A DNA stretch of 64,000 nucleotides from Gigaspora margarita (Eukaryota; Glomeromycota; Glomeromycetes; Diversisporales; Gigasporaceae): assembly GCA_009809945.1 (NCBI GenBank), contig WTPW01000553.1, positions 3,400 to 67,399 of the forward strand. The letters are read 5' to 3'. Made by a program: the position numbers and the translations under genes. Shown piece after piece: positions 1 through 11,420 of the stretch; positions within the stretch are counted from its first letter, which is position 1, and every line of letters begins with the position of its first letter. The notes below the pieces were generated by a model. That model was not told the origin of the DNA and did not search any database. It saw only the letters and a list, made by a program, of their open reading frames with translations.

Positions 1-211
1 AAAAATTAAAGGTGAAAGAAAAACCCAAGACATTTGAAAAGGAGCTCAGAGAATTAGAAAAATTTTTACGGTCTGTCCTAAAGACTTAATACATCAAACC
101 AAACACCTTTCCATGACTCAAATAATCAAGTTAAAGGATGAAGACTATACCCTCTTAATAGAAGAACTAGAGAAGGAATTTACGGAGTAAATTTTCTTAA
201 GAGGACGGAAA
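1..211 (+). mobile_element. 3' end of an LTR-retrotransposon internal region (partial)
   Basis: A short lysine/glutamate-rich coding relic reads from base 3 to a stop at 87-89. A second segment in another frame runs from 113 to a stop at 188-190, so at least one frameshift lies between them. Both look like the C-terminal tail of a retroelement polyprotein, but no domain can be named. The purine-rich run at about 199-211 directly before a TGTTA start at 212 looks like a polypurine tract. The element would therefore run on the plus strand with its body to the left of this window. The assignment rests mostly on the PPT plus LTR geometry. Confidence 0.4.
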
Positions 212-827
212 TGTTATAGAACGAGTAGTTAATGTTATTAGAATATTTATTATTTATTATTATTTTATTTTATTATTATTATCCTTAGTATTTCACATTG
301 TTATTATTATTGAGGAGTTAGACATTTAGAATAGTTCATATTGCTTATAACACTTATACCGCTTATAACGCTTATACCACTTATAACGCTTATACCGCTT
401 ATAACGCTTATACCGCTTATACCACTTATAACGATTATATCACTTATGTCGCTCATAATGATTTTAACGTTTATCATTGCAAATCAACGCTTATAACGCT
501 TATTCTAAAATGTATTTAAANACATAGAATTTNCCTTAGTCAAATTAGACTCAGACACCCACTTCTCTTTATATTCATTAAATATCTTGTAAAAGGGATT
601 TCTTGGGAATAGAAACCTAGGAATAGCCCTCTTGCTTATTATTATTAAATAAAGAAACTATTGTTAACTCTAAATACTATCACGAACCGCATACAGAGAA
701 GAGTATAATTTCTTACAGACTAAGGAATTATACCTGCCTCTTGGNCACNGCTATAAACCGCTAAAGGATCCCTGTAGCNNTGTCNTTGTTATAGTAAGGA
801 GTACAAGAAGGCCTCCCTACTGTAACA
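212..827 (+). mobile_element. Probable 3' LTR (TGTTA...TAACA)
   Basis: The segment begins TGTTATAGAACG right after a purine tract and ends CTACTGTAACA, giving the TG...CA ends and TGTTA/TAACA terminal repeat usual for LTRs. It contains an AATAAA at about 647 that could serve polyadenylation, a minisatellite (about 345-510), and several single ambiguous bases (521-785). No second LTR is in the window, so a solo LTR cannot be excluded. The target duplication cannot be checked because the left end is absent. Confidence 0.45.
345..510. repeat. 9/18-bp minisatellite (GCTTATAACGCTTATACC)
   Basis: Tandem 9-bp units of the form GCTTATAAC/GCTTATACC alternate, giving an 18-bp higher-order period. The array decays at the right end (CACTTATGTCGCTCATAATG) and a last pair of units reappears near 490-505. 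It lies inside the putative LTR, where such arrays often expand. Confidence 0.75.
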
Positions 828-1896
828 CTATTAAATAAAAGTATAGAGCAGGTTTTTCTGATTCTAAAAATAGCAAATTTGTTAAAATTGGTTGAATATT
901 TGTCAAGTTATAACGATTTAAATTTTAATTGTCAAAAGTTGTTTACAAAATCATATAATGATCATATGATATTGACCAATCAAAATTGATCATTTTGTGT
1001 AATTGGAGAAATTTGAGCCTATTGGGGAAACTTTATAATATATAGAAGTATAATTTTTTTTAAATATATACTTTATTAAAATTTTACTATTATATAACAT
1101 GCATTTTGTTCTATATATTATAAAATTTTAGTCAAATTTGATACAACTGTAAAAAGTTTTATTAGTAGCACATTTTTAATTTCTATATAAATCTCATTGT
1201 ACCACTAAAATCATAAGATAAATGATCTATGTACCCCCTACCCTTAAAGGTATTAGCTTGAATTTTGAGTTACATTGAAGATCAGAATTTTTAGTATATT
1301 TAGACATTATTATAATGAATTTGATGAGCCACAAAGCCATATCCTTGCAAGTGTTAAAGAAGAAAATATGTAATACAAGGCAATAAAGACCGATTTGAAT
1401 ATAATGAAAAAAAATTGAGCATGAACAATAAAGAATTATCTTTATAAATATCAATGAAAAAGATCAATGCAAATATCAATGTAATTATTATTAATAATTA
1501 TTATTATTGTCATTGATAAAATGTGCAATTTTTATTGTTATTATTAATAATAAATTATATAATACTTAATTATTATCAGTATGTAGTTATTAAATTGCTG
1601 TGGTCTCATGTTTGCATAAAGAATTGACCTGGGTCATTTCAAGATCAAAAAATAATACGTATCAATTCAAATTGATGTAAACTTACCTGTTATCTCAAAG
1701 TAATACAAATATCAAATCCGGTATGTCCATTTAAGTCAATAATAGTATGTTTGCCCATTAACAATACGTACATACACCTAATCAAATGCAAGATTTTGCT
1801 GACACCATTCTAAATAGGTACACTCCGTTATTATTATTCAAGTATAACTACATTCCTAGTAAGGTAATATATTAATATAAATAAAGATACGTATGA
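828..1896. other. AT-rich spacer, no gene seen
   Basis: No reading frame here resembles a protein. Short ATT/AAT runs occur at 1480-1560. The small open frame at 1227-1454 on the minus strand is low-complexity and unsupported. Confidence 0.5.
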
Positions 1897-2233
1897 CTTC
1901 ACTAACACTCGTTTCGTAGATATAACATTTCACTGACAAAAATTCACTGACATGTTTATTTCATCAACAATTATTTCGCAGACAAGTTTATTTCACTGAC
2001 AATTTATTTCACGGAAGCTCATTTCATAGACAAATATTTTTTTTTAAAATTCTACTAACCTTAACTCTAATTCTAACCTGAACCTAACGACAATGACCAG
2101 ATTTATTTTGTTGGTGAAATAAGTTTCTGTGAAATAAACTGTTGGTGAAATAGAAAATAAATGTTGGTGAAATAACATGTCGGTGAATTGTTGTTGGTGA
2201 AATGTTATTACTACAAAACGAGCGTTGGTGAAG
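1897..2233. mobile_element. CACCGACA foldback element, copy 1
   Basis: The left arm is a run of units of the form TTTCACTGACA, the right arm the same units inverted (TGTTGGTGAAA), with a centre resembling degenerate CCTAA repeats (about 2055-2090). The outer 22 bases pair: TTCACTAACACTCGTTTCGTAG on the left, with 3 differences from the inverted right end. Two more copies are at 16337-16665 and 30031-30348. No coding capacity. A non-autonomous foldback DNA transposon is the likely nature. Confidence 0.65.
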
Positions 2234-2701
2234 TGAGCTGAACTGTAAATAAATATACATAATTTTTACCAAGTTTTAAAACCAGTTTATTTTTTCAAGT
2301 ATGATGGTATTTGTTTAATTCAAATTTGTTTAATTGTTTTGTGTATTTATTTGTAAGCATCACATATGAACGTACATATATTTATATATTATTAATCTGT
2401 TCAAAAATGATAAATAAATTTTTTCACTGAAAGCTTTATCATGGTCTTTGACAATCACTGATTATCAATTCATCAGTTCGGCAAAAAAATTCGAATTAAA
2501 AAAAATCAAATTTATAAAATCACAAAAAATAAATATATTAATTTAGATTGAATTAAGTAGTATAGTAATAAAAAATATCAAGTATGTACTTTGTACTGCT
2601 CATATGTTCGTACGTATGTACGTACTGTACAATGACTATAAAATTTGTTGACAAAAAAATTTTCCAAATATATATAAATAGTTAGTACACCTTCTATCGT
2701 C
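2234..2701. other. AT-rich spacer with TACG palindrome
   Basis: No gene seen. A GTACGTA-type self-complementary stretch lies at about 2607-2632; similar TACGTACG runs recur near 5460 and 11445. Confidence 0.4.
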
Positions 2702-2883
2702 TAAAGCCATGTACCCATATGACATTTTTGTGTAAATCAACTAACCGGAGTCACAAAATTTTGTTCACACGGATCAGCCTGAAGAAGACAAAAAAACAAA
2801 AAAAATGCAAGAGCATAAAAACGGCAGTCCAGACCTGTTTTGGGCCATTAATAAAAAATGCCGGAAAGTCAATTTTACCTATA

Positions 2884-3256
2884 TGGGTCATGGTCTAGGA
2901 AAACCCCCTCTGAAGGGTAGTTTCCATTTTGAGAAAATAGCTATTAATTGTTTGTGAAATCTAAATTTTGCCCCTGAATTTTTTGTTTATTTTTAGATAT
3001 TAATTACTGAGTAAACAAGGTCATGTAATTATGAAACATTGATTGACCAATCTAATTAAATTGAGCTGTCAATCTTTGGTTGTAAATCTATTTTTAGAAC
3101 ACGAATGTTAAAAAATTGTTTTACATTCAAGTTAAATTTTCTCAATAAATTATTATATCAACATAGGGTAAAAAGTAAAATACATATAGATATAAACCGA
3201 AACTTTAATTTGAATCAAAAATCTCACAGAGGGGGGTTTTCCTAGACCATGACCCA
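2884..3256. mobile_element. TGGGYSATGG MITE, copy 1 (TA target)
   Basis: Terminal inverted repeats TGGGTCATGGTCTAGGAAAA and the matching CCATGACCCA at the right end. Flanked by TA at 2882-2883 and 3257-3258. 373 bp, non-coding. The TA duplication fits a Tc1/mariner-type or related transposase. The right-hand TA is also the left flank of the next copy. Confidence 0.75.
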
Positions 3257-3258
3257 TA

Positions 3259-3650
3259 TGGGCGATGGACTAGGAAAACCCATCTTCGAAGTGGGGTTTC
3301 CATTTTGAGAAAATGACGATTATTGTTTGTGAAACCTAAATTTTTACCCCTGAACTTTGTGTTTATTTTTAGATATCAATTATTGAATAAACAGCATCAT
3401 GTGATTATAAAACATTGATTGACCAATCTAATTTAATTGAGCCATCGATCTTTTGCTGTTGATCTATTTTTAGAACACATATGTTTAAAGATTAGTCTAC
3501 CTTCAAGTTAAAATATTTTGATAAATTATTATGTCAATGTAGGGTGAAAAGTGTAATACATATAAATAGAAACTGGCACTTTGTTATGAATCAAAAACCT
3601 CGAAATTGATAAAAAAGTGTCAAAGACGGGTTTTCCTAGTCCATCGCCCA
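3259..3650. mobile_element. TGGGYSATGG MITE, copy 2, abutting copy 1
   Basis: TIRs TGGGCGATGGACTAGGAAAA and inverted CCATCGCCCA, with TA at 3257-3258 and 3651-3652. The interior is homologous to and colinear with copy 1, for example the block around GATTGACCAATCTAAT. The two copies are in the same orientation and share the single TA between them. A diverged third member is at 10361-10841. Confidence 0.75.
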
Positions 3651-3665
3651 TATGTCTGTCCTAAC

Positions 3666-4151
3666 TAGGGATGGATACAGTTACAGTTATAGCCGTTTGT
3701 GACCGGCTATTAGCCGTAACTGATTCTAGTCGGTCAGAGCGGCTTAGCTGACCGACTAAATTATAGCCGATGCCAGATTTCAAAACAGATCGACACGGAT
3801 CAGCCCGATAAGCGGAAGATCCTGAAATACTATACGTGATTGACTGTACACAAAATATGATTCTTTGTGTAACTGTAAATTTGTCGATCCTTATTTTCTT
3901 GCTTTAATCTCAATACTATCTCAATTATCTCAAGAACAAACAAACCAATTTTGATGATCTAATCGCCATTAGAATCAGAAAGATCGGCTCTACAACTTTG
4001 GTTAAAGGATCAAAGAACCTTTGCATAGTAAAATAACTGATCGACTATAGTCGGCTATTAGCCGGTATGACCGACTGCACTTAGCCGGTTATATGCCTAT
4101 AGTCGATAATAACCGACCGAAACCGACCGTAACCAACTGAACCCATCCCTA
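3666..4151. mobile_element. hAT-type MITE with GACCGACT subterminal repeats
   Basis: Ends TAGGGATGG and CCATCCCTA are flanked by a perfect 8-bp duplication GTCCTAAC (3658-3665 and 4152-4159), the hallmark of hAT elements. Subterminal regions carry many copies of GTCGGCTATTAGCCG and GACCGACT-like motifs, as expected for hAT transposase-binding arrays. 486 bp, non-coding. Confidence 0.8.
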
Positions 4152-5268
4152 GTCCTAACCCTAACCCGACCCTAATGCTAAACAGGCTCTAACCCTAATT
4201 TTAACTAAAATTTCAAAAAATCACGTAGGTACATGGCTTTAGCCATCCCCTAAAACGGGCTAAAATTTACAAGAAAAAAAAACCGTTTTTGATAATCAAT
4301 TCCAAATATATAAATTTATTGACAACAAATCGTTTAAAGGCGTTAAATAATGGGGCTTGTCCTGCTTTTCGTGCGCCTTCAATTGGTGCTTAGCATAGAT
4401 TTTTTTTTTTAATGTTCAAATTTCATATAGTATCGCAACTTTCTTACTGCCTCATATACTAAACTAAAATCTAATCTGCGATGTTTATCTGGTGAATACC
4501 TACGTACTGAAAGTATGTACCTTCCATTTAACGCATTAGATTCAAAAGACAATTTTCTGATTTGCCTATAAGGGACCTTTAATACAGCACATCAGAAAAT
4601 TTTGTAAACTGATAAAAATCGATTGTTATTTATTAATCGATTTAGTTGACGCCCCACTGATAGAAATCAATATAAAGGGAAATCGACAATTTTATAATTA
4701 TCACTTTCTATCTATATCGAGTTATATCAATAGCGGTAGGGAGTAATACTAATCTGTATTGATTTTTGTTGGATATCAATAAATGATTTCCTGATGTATG
4801 CATGTGCAAGTTGAAACAGAAGTTAAGTGGATTCGGAATTCTTTAGTTAAATAAGGATTTTTAGAGTAGAATTTCATAATATACAAAATCTAAAAGAAAT
4901 AAGGCATGAGTCACATGTTTATTATATCAAAGAAATTATTTTAAATAGTAAAAAACGTTTAGTGAGTTTATCAATTCAGTCGACAAACACTTTGTTGCAA
5001 ACCATCTTTTTTTTTTTTTTTGCGCTGGTTTATCAAAACTTTATAATTATTAGAATCAATAGAGTATTGTCAAGCAATTTCATATTTTTTTGTTATGGTT
5101 ATTTATTATCGAACTAACGCACAGTTTTATTATTGTGATTTTTTTTACATTAAAAATTTTCAACAAATAATTAGTAGAAAGCTCAACGATAATTTTATTA
5201 CCGTTGAAAAATTGTATAATCATTATTAGTAATTCGGCACGAAAGTGGAGGTATTTCTGTATGTGATT

Positions 5269-6053
5269 TAGTGATGGGCAACGCGCGGGATTTTTAATAT
5301 AAGATTGTCTGGCCTGCGTTAGCATATCATCTGGCCCGCATTAACAAATTATCCGGCCTGCTTTAACTTAAGTGGGCCAATTCCTAATTAGTATTTGATG
5401 TAAATAAAAATATTATGCACGCATTAAAACTTTTGATTTGTTTCTCGTTCCACATATATACGTACGTACTGTACGTACAGAGATAATGCGCAAACTGTAT
5501 ATTGAAATATAATTTTTAAATTGTTATTATTAATAAAGTGGGGATCTATTATTGATTATTATTGAGTATTAAAGTGACTATTTGATCAGAAATTATAAGT
5601 CCGATTATTTTCTTATGAGTCGTTTATAATTTTGTGTGTATATAACCTTATTACTTATAAATTTACAGTAGCACATTTATATCTCGTTATGCACCTGATT
5701 ACTTATAAATTTTTATACGCTATATGATTTGATCGTTTTGTTGGCATTTTAATTTTTAAATATAATAATATTTTAAAAATAAATTGATAAAATTAAGACA
5801 AATCTGAATTGATAAATTTAATAATTATAAGATTAAAATGTTTAAAAGTAGGCAAATAAATTTATACAAGCATTATATTTGTAATAAAATGCAGTAAGGT
5901 TTATAAGAAATGATTATGATTTTAACGAGAAATTTACATTTCTGGTGATGATTTATATATATATATTATTAATCGTGAAAAATTCAGAAACTCTACTCGA
6001 TCCCGCGAATCCCGCGCGGGATTTTTAAAAAAATCGGGATTTGCCCATCACTA
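5269..6053. mobile_element. hAT-type non-autonomous element (785 bp)
   Basis: 13-bp TIRs TAGTGATGGGCAA and TTGCCCATCACTA with a perfect 8-bp target duplication ATGTGATT (5261-5268, 6054-6061). Both subterminal regions contain CCCGCGCGGGATTTTTAA-like and GGCCYGC motifs. No transposase frame. Absent from unit B, so inserted after (or lost since) the duplication. Confidence 0.85.
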
Positions 6054-6124
6054 ATGTGATTTGATTGGTTAATTTTAAGTACTGAAGGTGCGCAAAATTC
6101 GACCAAAAATCGCATTTGCAAATA

Positions 6125-6301
6125 CAGTCAACTCTCTTTATACCGAACCTCTCTATAACGAACTCTGGATATAATGAACTAGAAATTTTTGAATTTTAAT
6201 ATTTCAGTATAAAAAGAGTTATGGTTTCTTAAGAAAAACATAGTAATTTTATATAGCGAACTTTTTTAACATCCAGAACCAACAGTTCGTAGAGTTGACT
6301 G
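6125..6301. mobile_element. pogo/mariner-type MITE (177 bp)
   Basis: The element begins CAGTCAACTCT and ends AGAGTTGACTG, with TA on both sides (6123-6124, 6302-6303). The sequence CTCTCTATAACGAAC just inside is typical of pogo-like ends. Non-coding. Lies in the unit-A-specific block. Related termini occur at 10638-10790 and 53125-53862. Confidence 0.75.
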
Positions 6302-6373
6302 TACCGGTAACAGGTAAGTATACAGTATATGTAATCGATCAATAGAAAATGTCGGATAATATATGGAAATCTA

Positions 6374-6520
6374 TAGTGTTACAAATCGAAAGTTGAAAAT
6401 CGATTAGTTGTCAACTAATCAATTAAACTTTTTAGACAACAGTTAATCGATTAGTTGCAACTAGTTGTCAAATAATCAACCAACTAATTGATTGAAAAAT
6501 TTTGACGATTTGTAACACTA
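6374..6520. mobile_element. TAGTGTTAC palindromic MITE, unit A copy
   Basis: Ends TAGTGTTACAAATCG and CGATTTGTAACACTA. The interior is made of nested palindromes around CGATTAGTTGTCAACTAATC. The same element sits at 27034-27182 in unit B, so it predates the duplication. The end motif resembles hAT elements but no clean 8-bp duplication remains. Confidence 0.6.
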
Positions 6521-7486
6521 ACTACGTAAATAAACAATAGAGGTGATAGAGTAGCCGGATATTGTAAAATTTTTAATAAGACTTATTTTGATTCATCGTA
6601 AAAAATGTCATCATTTCAATCATTAGCCAATCACAGTACAGCAGTAATGACTTGAGCAGATGTCAATAATGTCTTCATTGTTACTATTGACTTTATCTAA
6701 AATGTTATATGAATAATCATAATTACGTCAACTGTTGTGTACTATTTCGATCAATAGGAAATCTCTTCTAGATTGATGTTTTATGGCACCCTCAGGCCTT
6801 TTTAATCAAAATGATTTTTTTTTTTTTTAGTCAGAGAGAGGTGCTTGAGAACAAAGTTAGCTTATAGTAGTATTTATTTATTAATTCAGGCATTTAGAAC
6901 AATCTGTTTTAACTAATATTGCACTTTATAATTTTCTTTTATCAAGTTTAAGTACTATTTATTAATCAAAGCATTAGAGATACATACTTTATTTTATAAT
7001 GCTGATTAAGAAGATCACAAGCATCTCTCAATGTGATTGGCTAGTTAAGAGATCGGGCACATGTATTAAATGATTCTTTCAGTAATTAATTTTGTCGAAG
7101 TTTCATGTTGCGAAATGCGGATATTAAATTTTTTAGACAACCATTGCAACTTTATGATAAAAAAAAAAACGTCTCTGACCATCTTATTTCCATGATAATG
7201 ACTGAATATTTATTTCCACTAATTAAAAATTATGCTTCGATTTATTGATTTAGATGCTTGAGAGCATCATTAATTCTTAGATGTTTCTCAAACCTCATTT
7301 ATTTCAATTAATTTAGCAGATACTTATAAACTATAAATAACAATTTAAAAAACATTTTTGAGCAAAAAATTATTCATTATATTTATAATTTTCTTGTTAA
7401 AATTTGAACTTATATTATAAATGAAAGTTTTTTTTTTTACAGTTGATACTTATAAATTCCTAGAGAATCTTAAAAAAAATTCATAC
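6521..7486. other. Downstream spacer of unit A, no gene
   Basis: AT-rich sequence colinear with 27183-28583 of unit B. No coding frame is conserved between the two units, which argues against a hidden gene. Confidence 0.5.
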
Positions 7487-7693
7487 CGTATTTGCACGTA
7501 ATAACGCGCATGCACGTTATTTCAAAAAATTCCCAGTTTTTTGAAATTGGTTTTTTGACTCAAAATAACGCCCATGTCTAAATATATATACACCATATAC
7601 AATACAATGTTCTTATGTAACCAAAATGAACCGAAATATCGCGCATGCACATCCAAATCTAACGTGCAGATCGCGTTATTACGTACAAATACG
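7487..7693. mobile_element. CGCGCATG palindromic MITE, unit A copy
   Basis: The outer ends CGTATTTGCACGTAATAACG (7487) and the near complement ending ACGTACAAATACG (7693) form about 30-bp TIRs rich in CGCGCATG motifs. The short open frames here (7522-7719, 7574-7867) are by-products of the palindrome. The unit B counterpart is split by a 1.7-kb insertion (28584-30532). Confidence 0.55.
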
Positions 7694-8037
7694 ATAATTA
7701 ATTTTGACTTATTATTCAATGTTTTTTTTTTAATAATTTTAAAAAAAACAGTTTATACTAAAAGTTGTTATAATAAAATGTTAAGCAAAAATTTTAAATC
7801 TTTAACCATTTATTTTAATAATTTTAATAAAAAAATTTATAATAAATTGTTCAAACAAAAATTTTAATCTTTTATTAAAAAAGTTATTTCTTTTTAAATA
7901 ATTTTAAAAAAAATTTTCCAAAACTTATAAAATATGTTAAATAAGATGGTTTATAATAAAGCCCATATTGTTAATAATTTTTGTTCTATTTAAAAAATTC
8001 AAATGCTTTTTAAAATACAATGTAAGGATAAGCAAAT

Positions 8038-10169
8038 CTACGAATGTTTAACTTTTTCGATCAAAATATCAACTATCTCGGGATTAGCTAAAGTAGATAA
8101 GTCACCAATAGAATCAGTTTGTCCATCCACAATTTTTTTCAAAACACGTCTCATTATTTTTCCACTTCTAGTCTTTGGCAGATCATTAACAATATAAACT
8201 TTTTCAGGTGCAGCGAAAGGACCAATAGATTCACGAACTTGCAAGACTAAATCTTCTATTTCAGTATTATGATCCGATTTTAAATTGACAAAGGCATGTA
8301 CACATTGACCTTTTAATTCGTTATCTACACCAATAGCTGCAGCTTCAGCAGTTGCAGGATGCATTATTAAAGCAGATTCAATTTCAGAAGTTGATAATCT
8401 GTGACCTGATACATTAATAACATCATCCATACGTCCACGAATCCAATAATATCCATCACGATCTCGACCAACACCGTCACTTGTAAAGTAATAACCTTTA
8501 TAAGGTTTTAGATAGGTATCAAGATATCGGTTGTGATCATTATAAATAGTGCGTGCTATTGATGGCCAAGGTTGACGTATGGCTAAAATACCTTCTGCTT
8601 CTGTTGTTTTTATTTCTTCACCGGTTTCTGGATCTAATATCGCAATATCAATTCCGAAGAAAGGAAAAGTAACAGATCCAGGTTTTGTTGCAGTTACTCC
8701 TGGAAATGGTGCTAAAATGATAGATCCAGTTTCGGTCTGCCAATAATTATCAATCACAGAACAAACACTTCGACCGACTACCTCATTATACCATTCCCAA
8801 ACATCAGGATTGATAGGTTCACCAGCCGAAATGATGACTCTTAAACTTGAAAGGTCATGAGAATCTACGTATTCACGACCAAATTTACGCAATAAACGAA
8901 TGGCAGTTGGTGCGGTAAAAAATTGTGTAATCTTATGTTTAGCAACAACTTCCCAATATCGGCTTGGAGTAGGGTATACAGGTGTTGATTCAAACAATAT
9001 TGCTGTACCACCATTTGTTAACGGTCCATAGACAATAAAATTATGACCGACCGCCCAACCAATATCAGTCATACAACCAAAGATATCATCCTCATGATAA
9101 TCAAAAACATATTTAAGATTAGCAACAACACTTAATAAGTAACCACCAGTAGCGTGGAGGACTCCTTTTGGTTTACCAGTAGAACCAGAAGTATAAATCA
9201 TGAAAAGAGGATCTTCAGCATTGACAATTTCAGGTGGACGATAAGGACGTTGTTTTTCAATTTCATCATGCCACCATACATCACGAGGGGAGGAGAAAGG
9301 AACTGAAGAATCAGTACGGCGGAATACAAAAACCCGTTTCACTCCAGGACATTCCGTCAAAGCCTCATCAATAATCTTTTTAATATGAATAGTTTTACCA
9401 CCACGACGACCCTCATTAGCAGTTATAATAAATTTACTAGATGCATCTAAAATGCGATTACGTAAAGAATCTGATGAAAAACCAGCAAATACTACAGAAT
9501 GAACTGCTCCTAGACGAGCGCAAGCTAAGAGAGCAATAGCTGCTTCAGGTACCATTGGCATATAGATAGTGACAATATCTCCTTTTCTCACACCATGAGC
9601 TTTTAATACATTAGCGAAACGACAAACATCATGTAAAAGTTCACGGTAAGTGATTTTACGACCTTCATCAGGTTCATCAGCTTCATAAATTATTGCAACC
9701 TAAAAAGAAGAACACGTTATTATAAAGATTTGATTAAATTAAAAATTGATAACGATAATTAAATATAAATATTACCTTATCAGGATTTATAATAGCATGT
9801 CTATCTAAACAATTATAAGAAGCGTTCAATTGACCTTCACGAAACCAAGTAACATCACCATATTCGAAACCTCCAGATAGAACGGTTTTAAAAGGAGTAT
9901 GCCAAGTAAGAAGTTCATTGGCGAGCTAATAATATTAATAACATAATAAATGGAAATATAATTAAAATTAACTTGTAAATTATTAATTTATTACCACCTA
10001 ATTAACATTTACATACTTTGCCCCAAAATTCTGTAGGATTTTTAATACTCTCTTTATAAAGCTTTTTATATTGTTCTATAGAATTAACATGAGGAGGAGG
10101 ATTGCGTGATAAAAGACGGTTTGGAACAGGATGGAGTTTAAATTCTATGTTAAGATGATCTGTTGACAT
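8038..10169 (-). CDS. Acetyl-CoA synthetase (AMP-forming), copy A, three exons
   Basis: Activates a carboxylate (acetate in the canonical enzyme) with ATP to acyl-AMP and then acyl-CoA. Exons on the minus strand are 10169-10017, 9925-9776 and 9699-8038; introns are GT-AG (91 and 76 nt) and both fall between codons. The 51+50+553 residues make 654, the family's usual length. Visible motifs: P-loop [11 protein letters not shown] (270-280), QTETG after Trp421, GRMDD (Arg524), and SGKIM with catalytic Lys615 near the C-terminus. Odd points: the usual TGD motif reads TSD (507-509), and three of the four residues that line the acetate pocket in bacterial enzymes differ (Ala317, Val318, Ala393; Trp421 kept). 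The start is chosen because exon 1 and its ATG are conserved in copy B. Family is certain; substrate is less so. Confidence 0.93.
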
Positions 10170-10360
10170 TATTATTCAATATTTAATAGAGTGATTAAGA
10201 TTTATTAGAAAAAAAAAAGAATATATATTTTTTTAATTTGAGCGTTCCCTTCAAAAAAAAATGTTATTTATAATGAATTTCGGGATTTTGAACAGATTAA
10301 TTTATATTTTCTAGACTTTTTCATTGATCTTATTATGGCTAGCATTAAAGGTAAAATATA

Positions 10361-10841
10361 TGGTTAATGAACTAGGGAAGCCGCTTTCGAGAGGGTTTTG
10401 AGTTTTGAGAAAAATGCGATTAAAGATTGTATTACGGAATTTCCAGATTTTGATATAAATTCATTGTACGAATAAGGTCATGTGCTTATATTAAATAAAT
10501 TTATCAATCCTTTTGATTGGTTTTCTATTTTTAGGATATATCTTATGAAGTATTTATTCTTGTTTCAAATCTAAAAAACTCAATATTTATTAAGCTAATG
10601 TGTAATAAAAATCGTAGCGTACAATTAAGAACCAATACAATCAGACCTCTCTAAATGCATTGTGCTGGGACCATATATAAAAATTGAGTTATTGCATTTA
10701 GGAAGATAAAAAATTTGAGAGATATATTAGTTGGACGTGCATTTAGGGAGGTATGCATTTAGGGAGGTTGCATTTAGGGAGGTCTGTCTGTACTTCAATT
10801 TTAATTGAAAATCTTAAAATCAACCAAAAGTCCATTTCCCA
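10361..10841. mobile_element. TGGG...ATGG MITE, copy 3 (diverged), in ACS A 5' flank
   Basis: Ends TGGTTAATGAACTAGG and CCATTTCCCA with TA on each side (10359-10360, 10842-10843). The interior matches the copies at 2884-3650. Unit B at about 33061-33085 reads straight through the empty site (GTAAATTATATAGTTTTGCA), so this is a unit-A-specific insertion about 190 bp upstream of the ACS start. It contains another MITE (10638-10790). Confidence 0.7.
10638..10790. mobile_element. pogo/mariner-type MITE nested in copy 3
   Basis: Ends CAATCAGACCTCTCTAAATG and the inverted CATTTAGGGAGGTCTGTCTG, TA on both sides (10636-10637, 10791-10792). The right end repeats GCATTTAGGGAGGT three times in tandem. 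153 bp, non-coding. Confidence 0.7.
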
Positions 10842-11107
10842 TATAGTTTTGCAGACCAGCCGTTATCCGAAGAAAACAAAAGCTGAAATTCTACAATTAG
10901 CGTAAGTTTTCGAACAATATAAGCGTGAGAAAATAGGAATTGAATATCAAAATTCGCCTCAGCCTACGCATCAAAATGCAACACAGCCTCATATTAAATG
11001 CACAACTCAACATTTGATCTTATTATGGCTAAAATATTACTGTAATTGTAAATTACGTACTTATTAGGTGTTGTTCCCATGACAATACTATAAATGTGGA
11101 GACACAT

Positions 11108-11363
11108 TAAAGCCAGGTGTGTACACGTGATAAAAAGCCAATCAAATCGTAAAATTTGATCTTTACGGATCAGCCTGACGAAACAAAAACAAAGGAAAAA
11201 GTGAAAATCTACAAGAAACGAGTGTCTAAACCTGTCTAGAAGCATTAATAAAAATGTCGGGAAGACAATTTTGCTTATAAGACAGCCCTAACCCTAACCC
11301 ATAACTAACGCTTACCCTAATTTTAATTAAATAATCAAAAACATATGATCGCACTTGGCTTTA
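11108..11363. mobile_element. TAAAGCC MITE, uninterrupted copy
   Basis: 256 bp with TAAAGCC/GGCTTTA ends. Shares the GGATCAGCCTGA block, the ATTAATAAAAATG block and a CCTAACCCTAACCC core with the interrupted copy at 2702-4241, for which it supplies the reference arrangement. Missing from the matching place in unit B. Confidence 0.6.
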
Positions 11364-11420
11364 GCCATCACCAAATATGACGATATAACCGGACAAATAT
11401 GGAAGTAATGAAATATGTGA

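Larger units (their letters stand above)
2702..4241. mobile_element. TAAAGCC MITE, interrupted by three other insertions
   Basis: The ends are TAAAGCCATGTACC at 2702 and its complement GGTACATGGCTTTA ending at 4241. Removing two adjacent MITEs (2884-3650) and a hAT-type element (3666-4151) leaves a sequence that lines up with an uninterrupted 256-bp copy at 11108-11363. Shared landmarks include the CGGATCAGCCTGA block and the telomere-like CCTAACCCTAACCC core. It is therefore an older element used as a target by younger ones. Confidence 0.6.
4480..11420. repeat. Segmental duplication, unit A
   Basis: The sequence from about 4480 to 11420 is colinear with about 13340-33655 (unit B), in the same orientation. 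Matching blocks include 4500-5220 with 13370-14080, 6355-7480 with 14070-14094 plus 27029-28580, the ACS gene with its introns, and the 3' flank CGATATAACCGGACAAATATGG (11373 region) with its match near 33625. Unit A alone has the insertions at about 5225-6350, 10361-10841 and 11108-11363. Edges are approximate. Confidence 0.75.

Noticed and set aside
345-510. CRISPR-like array
   Set aside because: Contiguous minisatellite without unique spacers, in eukaryotic DNA.
4150-4200. True internal telomere tract
   Set aside because: Only two perfect CCCTAA units, the rest degenerate, and it is the core of a MITE family; better reported as telomere-like.
8003-8197. Plus-strand frame over the ACS 3' end
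   Set aside because: Antisense shadow of the ACS coding sequence.
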